This document shows, piece after piece, positions 1-6,908 of a stretch of DNA of 64,000 nucleotides. The notes beneath the pieces were generated by a model, which ran no database searches, was not told the DNA's origin, and saw only the letters and a program-made list of their open reading frames with translations. Source of the DNA: an uncultured Prevotellaceae bacterium (GTDB taxonomy: Bacteria; Bacteroidota; Bacteroidia; Bacteroidales; Bacteroidaceae). The stretch's first letter is position 1, and each line of letters begins with the position of its first letter. The position numbers were made by a program, and so were the translations under genes. The DNA lies in the NCBI GenBank assembly GCA_902792635.1, contig CADBAG010000004.1, positions 89,963 through 153,962 on the forward strand, written 5' to 3'.

Positions 1-48
1 ATCCAAGCACCGATGGAGGCTATGGTGGAGTATCATACCAGTTTATGA
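1..48 (+). CDS. 3' end of an unidentified upstream gene (partial)
   Basis: The first 48 bases read as an open frame ending in TGA at 46-48, giving a tail of 15 residues that ends in EYHTSL. It is on the same strand as murQ and ends 50 bases before it. In related genomes murQ often follows an amino-sugar kinase of the BadF/BcrA type, and a tail ending in EYH would fit, but that is recollection and inference. Fifteen residues cannot identify a family. The stop codon lies in the first unit of the octamer array that follows. Confidence 0.4.
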   Translation: MQAPMEAMVEYHTSL

Positions 49-88
49 GTTTGTGAGTTTGTGAGTTTGTGAGTTTGTGAGTTTATAA
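41..88. repeat. Octamer tandem array, six units of GTTTGTGA type
   Basis: Six 8-base units (GTTTATGA, four GTTTGTGA, GTTTATAA) fill the space between the stop of the partial upstream gene and the murQ start. The first unit contains the upstream stop codon TGA. Each unit carries TGA, so the array adds stops in this frame. It leaves almost no room for a conventional ribosome binding site before murQ. Simple slippage could generate it. Confidence 0.85.
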
Positions 89-98
89 GTTTGGATAT

Positions 99-920
99 AT
101 GAGCGAACCATTCGTCAAGATAACCGAGCAGCCATCGCTCTATGATGACCTGGAGCAGAAGAGTGTTCACGAACTCTTGGTCGACATCAACCGAGAGGAC
201 CAAAAGGTGGCACTCGCCGTTGAGAAAGCTATCCCACAGATTGAAGCACTCGTGGAGCAGATCATACCGCGTATGAAACAAGGTGGACGTATCTTCTACA
301 TGGGAGCAGGCACAAGCGGACGACTCGGCGTGCTCGATGCCTCTGAGCTCCCGCCTACCTTCGGCGTGCCGCCCACCTTGGTCTACGGACTTATCGCCGG
401 GGGTGACACCGCCCTGCGCTATGCTGTAGAGAATGCGGAGGATGACCCCAAACGAGGATGGCAGGAACTGGAGGAGCATGGCATAGGGCCGGAGGATACG
501 GTCATCGGCATCGCTGCATCCGGCACGACACCCTATGTCGTAGGAGCCTTGAAAGACGCACGCGCCCATGGCTGTCTCACAGGATGCATCACATCCAACC
601 CCCGTACACCGATGGCAGCAGCCTGCGAATATCCCATCGAGATGATTGTCGGTCCCGAGTTCGTCACCGGATCATCACGCATGAAGTCGGGCACAGGGCA
701 GAAGATGATTCTCAACATGATCTCAACTTCTGTCATGATTCAGCTCGGACGCGTCAAAGGCAACCGTATGGTGAACATGCAACTGACAAACAAGAAGCTC
801 GTCGACCGCGGCACACGCATGGTCATGGACTACACTCATCTGTCTTATGAAGAGGCCAATGCCCTGCTGTTAAAATATGGCTCGGTGAAGAAGGCGGTGG
901 ATGCATTCAACGCTCGTTGA
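99..920 (+). CDS. murQ: N-acetylmuramic acid 6-phosphate etherase MurQ
   Basis: Cleaves the D-lactyl ether of MurNAc-6-phosphate to give GlcNAc-6-phosphate and lactate, a cytoplasmic step of peptidoglycan recycling. The 273 residues are slightly short for the family but complete. The SIS sugar-phosphate fold is seen in GAGTSGRLGVLDASELPPTFG-like sequence at 69-89, with Glu83 and Glu114 at the positions of the E. coli catalytic glutamates; a second phosphate-binding stretch (AASGTTPYV) is near 139-147 and GSSRMKSGT near 190. The ATG at 99 follows the octamer array directly and no clear Shine-Dalgarno is present. The 3' end overlaps the convergent helicase gene by 14 bases. Confidence 0.97.
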   Translation: MSEPFVKITEQPSLYDDLEQKSVHELLVDINREDQKVALAVEKAIPQIEALVEQIIPRMKQGGRIFYMGAGTSGRLGVLDASELPPTFGVPPTLVYGLIAGGDTALRYAVENAEDDPKRGWQELEEHGIGPEDTVIGIAASGTTPYVVGALKDARAHGCLTGCITSNPRTPMAAACEYPIEMIVGPEFVTGSSRMKSGTGQKMILNMISTSVMIQLGRVKGNRMVNMQLTNKKLVDRGTRMVMDYTHLSYEEANALLLKYGSVKKAVDAFNAR

Positions 921-2835
921 TCTCCTGCACATATTCCCATAACTTCTTGTAGAACGGATGGCGGGTGAGCGTGGCGACATCGCCAAGGATGATAAGTTTC
1001 ATGCGGGCCCGCGTAATAGCGACATTCATGCGGCGGAGGTCTCGCAGGAAGCCTATCTCTCCATTCTCATTGGCTCGGACCATAGAGATGAGGATGATAT
1101 CACGCTCCTGACCTTGGAAACCATCGACCGTATTGACCGTGATAAGCCGGCGATAAGGCTTGAAGAACTCACGCTGCTTGACAAGTTTCCGCAGATACTG
1201 CACCTGAGCGCGGTAAGGCGAGATGACACCCACATCAATCTGCTCCTCAAGGATGCGCTCCTTGCCGATCTTCGTGAAATAGTCTTGCAGGCTCTTCAGC
1301 GTCAACTCCGCCTCTCCTTTGTTTACGCGTCCAAAACTCTCTCCGATAAACTGCTCTTTGTTGCTTGGTTCATCGGGACCTACCTCCATCTGTCCCGTGT
1401 CGAGCCAGAGGATAGGCCGGTCAAAGTTGAGGATGCTCTTGCGCTGCTGTATCTCCGGTGCCGTCTTCACCTTGCCGCCATAGAACCAGTCGGACGAGAA
1501 CTTCATGATCTCATCGTTCATGCGGTACTGCACACCGAGGAGTGTCACACACTCCGGCTTGTTCTCCACGATACGCTCCATGAGCGTCTTACCCAATCCG
1601 CCTTTCAGCGCGGCAATGCTCTTTACCGTCGGTGGCAACTGACAATGATCACCGGCAAGGATGACACGGGTCACACGACGCATCGGGATCCAGCACGCGG
1701 CCTCCAAAGCCTGCGCAGCCTCATCAATAAACAAGGTACCGAACTTCTGACCTTCAAGCAACCGGTTAGCAGAGCCGACAAGTGTTGAGGCGATGACACG
1801 CGCCTCACCGAAGAGATCCGCATTGATTCGTATCTCTAATTCTGTCGCCCGCGACTTCAACCGCTCCAATTTCTGATGGAAGTTATCGTCGCGCCCTTTC
1901 TTTCTCCGTCTCAGTTCGCGCATTGCCTTGCGGATCGCCCAGAGTTGCGGGTAGTCGGGATGGGCCTCGAAGCGCCGCTCATAAGTGAAGCCGAGCATCT
2001 TGTCGTTGACACGCGTAGGATTGCCGATACGCAGCACATTGATACCGCGGTCGACAAGCTTCTCACAGATCCAATCCACCGCCATGTTGCTTTGTGCGCA
2101 GACGAGGACCTGACTCTCGCGCATCAGGGTCTCATTGATAGCCTCAACGAGCGTCGTCGTCTTACCCGTCCCCGGAGGCCCATGGACGATCGCTACGTCC
2201 TTGGCGCGCAGTACCTCATTAACCGCCCGTTCCTGAGTCTCATTGAGCCAGGGAAACGACATCGGAGCAAAAGTAAAACGCCCTGCCGCCATCTTCGAAT
2301 AGAAGAGATCGCGCAGATAAGCCAACCGGTTGTTCTTGGCCCGTATGACCCGGTCCAGCGCATCGAACATCACGCGGTAGCTCGTCTCATCAAACGACAA
2401 CTGCACGCCTACCGGCTTGTCGACACCTTGCAGGTCGAGCGCATGACCCTCAGGGACGACGACCACCATGCGGTCGCCCTCCACATAAGACACCGTGCCC
2501 GCGAAAGAGAAATAATGAATCGAGGTATCTTTCGAACCCTTAGCATTAGCCTTCGACGTCGTCTGCGACACCGTGAAGAACATCACGGGCTTGCCGTATT
2601 CAAAGTTGTGCTCTATATCCTGATCCTGCGTTCGCAGGATCTCTATCGTCATCTGGTTCAGCGAGTTGTAGTGGCTCTGTCCCACAGACACGGGGAACCA
2701 TGCATCGCCTCGCTTCACCTTGCGGCCGATGCCCATGGCCTCCGTTTGCTTGCGGAACGCCTCTTTCTCCGTCTGGTACTCCATCTGGAGCAACAGCCGT
2801 TGTTGCTGTAATGACTGTATTGCTGAATTATTCAT
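907..2835 (-). CDS. Superfamily 1 (IGHMBP2/Smubp-2-like) DNA/RNA helicase
   Basis: ATP-dependent helicase of the UPF1/IGHMBP2-like SF1 group, 642 residues. Visible motifs in order: an OB-like N-terminal region (about 40-150), Walker A GPPGTGKTT at 219-227, motif II DEAAQALEA near 372, motif III GDHCQLPPT, motif IV QYRMN, motif V VDGFQGQERDIILIS and motif VI NVAITRARMKLIILG at the C-terminus. The cellular substrate is not indicated by context; bacterial members are annotated as general AAA-domain helicases. A -7 box (TAACTTTGC on the minus strand) ends only seven bases before the ATG, so the mRNA may be nearly leaderless or the true start may be internal. Convergent 14-base overlap with murQ. 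Confidence 0.93.
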   Translation of the reverse strand: MNNSAIQSLQQQRLLLQMEYQTEKEAFRKQTEAMGIGRKVKRGDAWFPVSVGQSHYNSLNQMTIEILRTQDQDIEHNFEYGKPVMFFTVSQTTSKANAKGSKDTSIHYFSFAGTVSYVEGDRMVVVVPEGHALDLQGVDKPVGVQLSFDETSYRVMFDALDRVIRAKNNRLAYLRDLFYSKMAAGRFTFAPMSFPWLNETQERAVNEVLRAKDVAIVHGPPGTGKTTTLVEAINETLMRESQVLVCAQSNMAVDWICEKLVDRGINVLRIGNPTRVNDKMLGFTYERRFEAHPDYPQLWAIRKAMRELRRRKKGRDDNFHQKLERLKSRATELEIRINADLFGEARVIASTLVGSANRLLEGQKFGTLFIDEAAQALEAACWIPMRRVTRVILAGDHCQLPPTVKSIAALKGGLGKTLMERIVENKPECVTLLGVQYRMNDEIMKFSSDWFYGGKVKTAPEIQQRKSILNFDRPILWLDTGQMEVGPDEPSNKEQFIGESFGRVNKGEAELTLKSLQDYFTKIGKERILEEQIDVGVISPYRAQVQYLRKLVKQREFFKPYRRLITVNTVDGFQGQERDIILISMVRANENGEIGFLRDLRRMNVAITRARMKLIILGDVATLTRHPFYKKLWEYVQEINER

Positions 2836-2841
2836 CTGCGT

Positions 2842-2850
2842 GCAAAGTTA
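2842..2850 (-). promoter_or_regulatory. -7 promoter box for the SF1 helicase
   Basis: TAACTTTGC on the minus strand fits the Bacteroidetes -7 consensus TAnnTTTG. Transcription would begin at about 2835-2837, which is the helicase ATG itself. Confidence 0.6.
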
Positions 2851-2896
2851 CGCATTTTCTTCTTTATACCCAATTCTATAGCTCTTTTATGCCATC

Positions 2897-3000
2897 GGCT
2901 GACACGTGACAACCAATTGGCTGACACGTGAAAACCAATTGGCTGGCACGTGACAACCAATTGGCTGGCACGTGACGAACAATTGGCTGACACGTGCCAG
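2897..3000. repeat. 22-base CACGTG tandem array, locus 1 (about 4.7 copies)
   Basis: Four full 22-base units and one 16-base partial unit. Each unit reads GGCTGACACGTG followed by a 10-base segment ending in AATT; unit junctions create CCAATTGG. Two self-complementary cores therefore alternate, CACGTG and CCAATTGG. Units differ at a few positions (GACACGTG or GGCACGTG). The array lies between the helicase start and the promoter of the toxin-antitoxin pair. A second array of the same unit and exactly the same length is at 51226-51329. Confidence 0.95.
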
Positions 3001-3103
3001 CAAATGTAGAACAAGCAACGATGTTATTTGCATCGGCTTTTCACGACTTATCACGACAACCGAGAAGAAAGGGCTAATAAGCGTAATATTTCGGGTTAAA
3101 AAC

Positions 3104-3135
3104 TTGCAGATATCAAATCAATATCTTATTTTTGC
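3104..3135 (+). promoter_or_regulatory. Promoter of the DUF6364/PIN toxin-antitoxin pair
   Basis: TTGC at 3104-3107, a 19-base spacer, and TATTTTTGC at 3127-3135 match the Bacteroidetes -33/-7 consensus. A strong Shine-Dalgarno-like AAGGAGGA at 3156-3163, unusual in this window, precedes the antitoxin ATG at 3170. Confidence 0.8.
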
Positions 3136-3169
3136 AACAGATTAGATATTAACTCAAGGAGGACAGAAT

Positions 3170-3427
3170 ATGAACATCAACATCTCAATCAACTCAGATA
3201 TATATCACGACGCTTTAGAGTATGCGCAAGAGCATCATACAAGTATTAAGAATATTATAGAATCTTACTTGGTAAAATTGCGTCCCATCAAATTTACTGC
3301 ATCAAATCAAGCAGACATAAAGCTACAAGAGTTGATTAATCTCACGAAGGGCTTAAAGCTTGATGCTGACGATATTAATGGGGACGAAGCAAAACAATCA
3401 TACTTAGAAGAAAAATACGTAAGATGA
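3170..3427 (+). CDS. DUF6364-like antitoxin
   Basis: Small 85-residue protein whose N-terminus (NINISINSDIYHDALEYA) looks like the beta-strand-helix start of a ribbon-helix-helix DNA-binding antitoxin, followed by a helix with IKNIIESYL and an acidic C-terminus. DUF6364 proteins are commonly paired with PIN toxins in Bacteroidetes. The ATGA overlap with the next gene and the strong AAGGAGGA site support coupled translation with an excess of antitoxin. It is expected to bind the toxin through its C-terminus and to repress its own promoter; that is inference from the family. Base composition is more AT-rich than the neighbours, consistent with horizontal acquisition. Confidence 0.8.
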   Translation: MNINISINSDIYHDALEYAQEHHTSIKNIIESYLVKLRPIKFTASNQADIKLQELINLTKGLKLDADDINGDEAKQSYLEEKYVR

Positions 3428-3846
3428 TAAAGTTATTCTTAGATACGAACATCATCCTTGACGTGATGGCTCAGAGAGAACCTTTCAGCGCCTCTGCAAA
3501 CTCCGTTCTCAAAATGGGAATAGAGAGGAAAGTCATTTTATGTGCAACACCACTAACATTCGCAAATTGCGCATACATTCTGAAGAAGAGCTATAAGCAT
3601 GCAGACTCTGTGCGGATTATCAAAGCATATAAACAATATATATATGCTGTTCCTATGGACAATGAACAGTGCGAAAAAGCATTAAGTAGCCAAATGCCGG
3701 ACTTTGAAGATATGTTGCAATATGAAGCAGCCGAAGCTTACCAATGTGATTTCATCATAACCAGAAACAAACAGCATTTTCCATTGGAAAGTATACCAGT
3801 ACTTTCTGCGAACGAATTTATCCAGGAGTATATTAATCCGACATAA
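3424..3846 (+). CDS. PIN-domain ribonuclease toxin
   Basis: 140 residues with the PIN fold: LFLDTNIILD at 4-13 with catalytic Asp7, an acidic cluster PDFEDMLQY at 92-100 (Asp93, Glu95, Asp96), and CDFIITRN at 108-115 with Asp109, which together would coordinate Mg2+ for RNA cleavage. The second half reads like VapC-type toxins, and the ATGA overlap with the RHH-like gene upstream completes a type II pair. The RNA target is unknown; VapC proteins often cut tRNA, and a tRNA-Leu gene lies 123 bases downstream, but no link can be inferred from that alone. Confidence 0.88.
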   Translation: MIKLFLDTNIILDVMAQREPFSASANSVLKMGIERKVILCATPLTFANCAYILKKSYKHADSVRIIKAYKQYIYAVPMDNEQCEKALSSQMPDFEDMLQYEAAEAYQCDFIITRNKQHFPLESIPVLSANEFIQEYINPT

Positions 3847-3912
3847 GATGCCGACAAGAATGCTCTAACAAGCAAGATTTATCTTAAATAGTGCAAAATA
3901 TCAATGTAAAGA

Positions 3913-3944
3913 TTTGTTTGTTAAAAGAAAAAGCCTACCTTTGC
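3913..3944 (+). promoter_or_regulatory. Promoter of tRNA-Leu (and probably the downstream lipoprotein gene)
   Basis: Perfect consensus: TTTG at 3913-3916, 19-base spacer, TACCTTTGC at 3936-3944. Transcription should start near 3950, about 19 bases before the tRNA. No other promoter is visible before the lipoprotein gene at 4083. Confidence 0.85.
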
Positions 3945-3968
3945 AGTAATGTAATCAAGCATTGGCTT

Positions 3969-4053
3969 GCCGTGATGGTGGAATGGTAGACACGAGGGAC
4001 TTAAAATCCCTTGGCCAGTAATGGCTGTGCGGGTTCGAGTCCCGCTCGCGGCA
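3969..4053 (+). tRNA. tRNA-Leu (anticodon TAA)
   Basis: An 85-base class II tRNA. The acceptor stem GCCGTGA pairs with TCGCGGC (one G-T pair), the anticodon stem AGGGA/TCCCT encloses the loop CTTAAAA giving anticodon TAA, a long variable arm is present, and the T arm contains GGTTCGAGTCC. Discriminator base A; CCA is not encoded, as usual in Bacteroidetes. Confidence 0.97.
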
Positions 4054-4082
4054 CAAAAACTTATCAAAATAATAAATTTATT

Positions 4083-5756
4083 ATGCGTAACCATCTGTTT
4101 CTTTCATTAACAGCATGCTCAGCCCTTCTTTTGGCATCATGCTCTAAGATGGGTCCCCTTTCTGCCGATAACTTCTCGGTAGACCCCAACCCGCTTACCA
4201 CTGTTGGCGGTCAGGTTCCCGCAACAATCGACGGTACATTCCCCGTGAAGTACATGAAGAAGAAAGCCACTGTCACTGTCACTCCGGAGCTCCGCTATGG
4301 CAACGGTGAGGTGACGAAAGGTCAGAGTGCTACTTTCCAGGGCGAGAAAGTACAGGGCAACAACCAGACCATCTCTTACAAGATGGGTGGCAAGTATACC
4401 ATGAAGACTGCTTTCCCTTACAACCCCGACATGGAGCAGAGCGAGATGTATCTCACTTTCGATGCTCGCAAGGGTAACAAGGTTTACAATGTGCCTGCCG
4501 TGAAGGTTGCCAATGGTGTCATCGCTACATCTGAGCTTTACAAGAAGGCTATGGACAACGCCGGCGCCTGCATCGCTCCCGATAGCTTCCAGCGCGTCAA
4601 GGATCAGAAGGTCCAGGCTAACATCAAGTTCCTCATCAACCAGGCTAACCTCCGCAAGAGCGAGCTGAAGAACAACTCTGTCAAGGAGTTCGTCAAGATG
4701 CTCAAGGAGATCAACAACGACCGCAAGGGCCTGAACATGAAGAACGTCGAGGTAGCTGCTTACGCTTCTCCTGATGGCGGCTTCGCTTTCAACGACAAGC
4801 TGTCTAAGAACCGTGAGAAAGTGACCAACGGCTATGTCAACAAACAGCTGAAAGCTGCCAAGCTCGGTTCTACCGATGTTGACTCTCACTATACCGCTCA
4901 GGACTGGGACGGCTTCAAGGAGCTCGTTTCTGCCAGCAACATCCAGGACAAGGACGTGATCCTTCGCGTGCTGGAGATGTACAAGGACCCGGCAGAGCGT
5001 GAGAGCCAGATCAAGAATATGAGCCAGGGCTTCCGCGAGCTCGCTACAGGTATCCTGCCTGAGCTTCGTCGCAGCCGTCTCATCATCAACTATCAGACTG
5101 TAGGCCGCAGCGACGACGAGATCAAGCAGCAGTATGCTGAGGATCCTTCAAAGCTGAGCGAGGATGAGCTTCTCTATGCAGCAAGTCTGACAAACGATCC
5201 AGCCAAGAAGGCTGAGATCTACAAGAAAGCTGCTGAGCAGAACAACAACGACTATCGCTCTCTCAACAACCTCGCTGCCCTGTCTTTCAACAAGGGTGAC
5301 ATGAACGCTGCCAAGCAGTACATCGCACAGGCTCAGCAGAAGGGCAATGCTCCTGAGGCTTATGCTAACCTCGCACTGATGGCCCTGAAGAATGGCAACA
5401 CACAGGAGGCTGAGAGCTATCTCTCCAAGGCTAACGATGCCAACGGTCTGAATGAGGTGCTCGGTAACCTGAACATCGCCAAGGGTGACTATGCACAGGC
5501 TGTGAAGAACTTCGGCAACTCTACTTCTAACAGCGCTGCTCTCGCACAGATCCTCAACAAGGACTATGCTTCTGCACTGTCTACACTGAACAGCACAAAG
5601 AATGCTGACGGCATGACAGAGTATCTGAAGGCTATCGCCAACAACCGCATGGGTAACACCGAGGCTGCTAAGACTGCTCTTCAGAAAGCTGAGCAGCTCG
5701 ATTCTTCTCTCGCAGCTTACGCTGCCAAGGACCTCGAGTTCGCTAATCTGAAGTAA
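4083..5756 (+). CDS. OmpA-like/TPR outer-membrane lipoprotein
   Basis: 557 residues from the ATG at 4083; an upstream in-frame ATG at 4011 lies inside tRNA-Leu and is rejected. A lipoprotein signal peptide ends in LLLASC, followed by a domain with beta-rich repeats (about 40-160), an OmpA-like segment around 230-330 (VEVAAYASPDGGFAFNDKLSKNR pattern, positions about 225-248, then a late RSRLIINYQ), and TPR-like helical repeats from about 360 to the end (NNLAALSFNKGDMNAAKQYI, NLALMALKNGNTQEA). It resembles Bacteroidetes envelope proteins that bind peptidoglycan through the OmpA fold; its exact role is unknown. Strongly biased codons (AAC, CTG, GCT) suggest high expression. Only 29 bases separate it from the tRNA, so it is probably co-transcribed with it. 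Ends in a strong terminator. Confidence 0.85.
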   Translation: MRNHLFLSLTACSALLLASCSKMGPLSADNFSVDPNPLTTVGGQVPATIDGTFPVKYMKKKATVTVTPELRYGNGEVTKGQSATFQGEKVQGNNQTISYKMGGKYTMKTAFPYNPDMEQSEMYLTFDARKGNKVYNVPAVKVANGVIATSELYKKAMDNAGACIAPDSFQRVKDQKVQANIKFLINQANLRKSELKNNSVKEFVKMLKEINNDRKGLNMKNVEVAAYASPDGGFAFNDKLSKNREKVTNGYVNKQLKAAKLGSTDVDSHYTAQDWDGFKELVSASNIQDKDVILRVLEMYKDPAERESQIKNMSQGFRELATGILPELRRSRLIINYQTVGRSDDEIKQQYAEDPSKLSEDELLYAASLTNDPAKKAEIYKKAAEQNNNDYRSLNNLAALSFNKGDMNAAKQYIAQAQQKGNAPEAYANLALMALKNGNTQEAESYLSKANDANGLNEVLGNLNIAKGDYAQAVKNFGNSTSNSAALAQILNKDYASALSTLNSTKNADGMTEYLKAIANNRMGNTEAAKTALQKAEQLDSSLAAYAAKDLEFANLK

Positions 5757-5779
5757 TTAATATTCAACCCAACATAGAG

Positions 5780-5816
5780 AGCCATAGAGCCAGATAATTG
5801 GCTCTATGGCTTTTTT
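5780..5816 (+). terminator. Rho-independent terminator
   Basis: A perfect 13-base-pair stem, AGCCATAGAGCCA (5780-5792) with TGGCTCTATGGCT (5799-5811), a six-base loop and a run of T directly after. It ends the tRNA-Leu/lipoprotein transcript. Confidence 0.95.
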
Positions 5817-5857
5817 ATTTGCATATAGTTTTCTCTCACACATCTCTTTTTGAGCCA

Positions 5858-6844
5858 ATGCTTCGTAAGCTATTATATCTTTTCACAGCCATCCTTCTCC
5901 TCGCCTCTTGCGGTGAGGACAGCAAGCACTTTAAGATTGAGGGACGTCTGCTGCAGATGAACCAAGGTGAGTTCTACGTCTACAGCAATGGGGCTGGCGT
6001 TGAGGGTCTCGACACCATCAAAGTACAAGGTGGCCGATTCTCCTTCGAGATGCCGTGCCTGTCGCCCGTCACACTGACACTTGTCTTCCCTAACTTCTCC
6101 GAGACACCCATCTTTGCCGAACCGGGAAAGACAGCGAAGATCGACGGTGATGCCTCACACTTGAAGATGCTGAAGGTCAAGGGCACGAAGGACAATGAAC
6201 TGATGACAACCTTCCGCAGTCAGATCTCCAATGCCTCGCCTCCTGAGATCAAGCATTACGTCGAACTGCTTATTCAAGATCATCCGCAGTCTCCCGTCGG
6301 CATCTGGCTTCTGCGGAAATATTTTATTGCCACGGCCATGCCCGATTATCAGGGCGCCGAGCGTCTTCTTAAAGTCCTTATGAAGGCCCAGCCACAGAAC
6401 AGCAGTCTGAGGAGATTGGCAAACAGTGTCGAGAAACTGAAGAACACGAGCGTAGGCAGCAAGCTCCCGTCTTTCACTGCCTATGACATCAACGGAGGTT
6501 CAGTCTCATCCTCGCAACTGTCTACCGGCACAGCCGTCATCTGCGTATGGGCGACATGGAGCTACGACAGCCAGGATATGATTCGACAGTTGAATACGCT
6601 AAAGCAGACAGCAGGGTTCAAGATGCTTGCCATCAACGTGGACGCAAGCAAATACGACTGCCGTAACTTTATAAAAAACAATCAGATGAACTTCCCTGTG
6701 ATCTGCACGGGCGAGATGTTCGAGACTCCTGTGCTGCAACAACTTTGTCTGCAGTCGGCTCCCGATAACCTCGTCATTAAGAATGGAAAGATCATGGGAA
6801 GGAACCTTCCTACCGAGGAACTGATGAGAGCCCTTGGGAAATAA
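5858..6844 (+). CDS. DUF4369/thioredoxin-fold lipoprotein lacking the CxxC cysteines
   Basis: 328 residues from the ATG at 5858; the open frame extends upstream into the terminator region, and the signal peptide LRKLLYLFTAILLLASC fixes the start (lipid Cys18). A DUF4369-like beta domain spans about 22-110, a helical linker 115-195, and an AhpC/TSA-type thioredoxin domain 200-328 (GSKLPSFTAYDINGG, then VICVWATWSYDSQDM). Family members normally read WATWCxxC; here both cysteines are serine (Ser235 and Ser238), so ordinary thiol redox activity is excluded. The rest of the fold, including the later cis-Pro-like segment NFPVICTG, is intact. Probably faces the periplasm as a binding or scaffold protein; function unknown. 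Confidence 0.85.
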   Translation: MLRKLLYLFTAILLLASCGEDSKHFKIEGRLLQMNQGEFYVYSNGAGVEGLDTIKVQGGRFSFEMPCLSPVTLTLVFPNFSETPIFAEPGKTAKIDGDASHLKMLKVKGTKDNELMTTFRSQISNASPPEIKHYVELLIQDHPQSPVGIWLLRKYFIATAMPDYQGAERLLKVLMKAQPQNSSLRRLANSVEKLKNTSVGSKLPSFTAYDINGGSVSSSQLSTGTAVICVWATWSYDSQDMIRQLNTLKQTAGFKMLAINVDASKYDCRNFIKNNQMNFPVICTGEMFETPVLQQLCLQSAPDNLVIKNGKIMGRNLPTEELMRALGK

Positions 6845-6852
6845 CAGCTTTA

Positions 6853-6879
6853 GGGCGGCCACCAGGGCCGCCCCTACGT
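6853..6879. repeat. GGGCGGCC/GGCCGCCC hairpin with ACGTAGGGGCGG motif
   Basis: A perfect 8-base-pair stem (6853-6860 with 6866-6873) follows the lipoprotein stop. No T-run follows, so it is not a classical terminator. Its right arm plus CCTACGT is the reverse complement of the motif ACGTAGGGGCGG, which also occurs just after gene ends at 15330 and 56092. Confidence 0.6.
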
Positions 6880-6908
6880 GAAACAAACTATTAAAACAAT
6901 TTATTCTT

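Noticed and set aside
1876-2811. Long antisense open frames opposite the helicase, sucCD, the adhesin, argS and other genes
   Set aside because: They are shadows of high-GC coding genes: no family match, low-complexity His/Arg/Leu composition, no promoter or start.
2897-3000. CRISPR array
   Set aside because: The 22-base units abut without unique spacers, and no cas gene is in the window.
2832-3014. Open frame across the CACGTG array (peptides with HVSANWLSRVSR)
   Set aside because: It is a translation of the 22-base repeat and has no start signal or conserved protein feature.
4011-4082. Earlier start of the lipoprotein gene at 4011
   Set aside because: It lies inside tRNA-Leu. The signal peptide begins at 4083.
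6853-6879. Terminator after the thioredoxin-like lipoprotein gene
   Set aside because: The hairpin is strong but no T-run follows in either direction.
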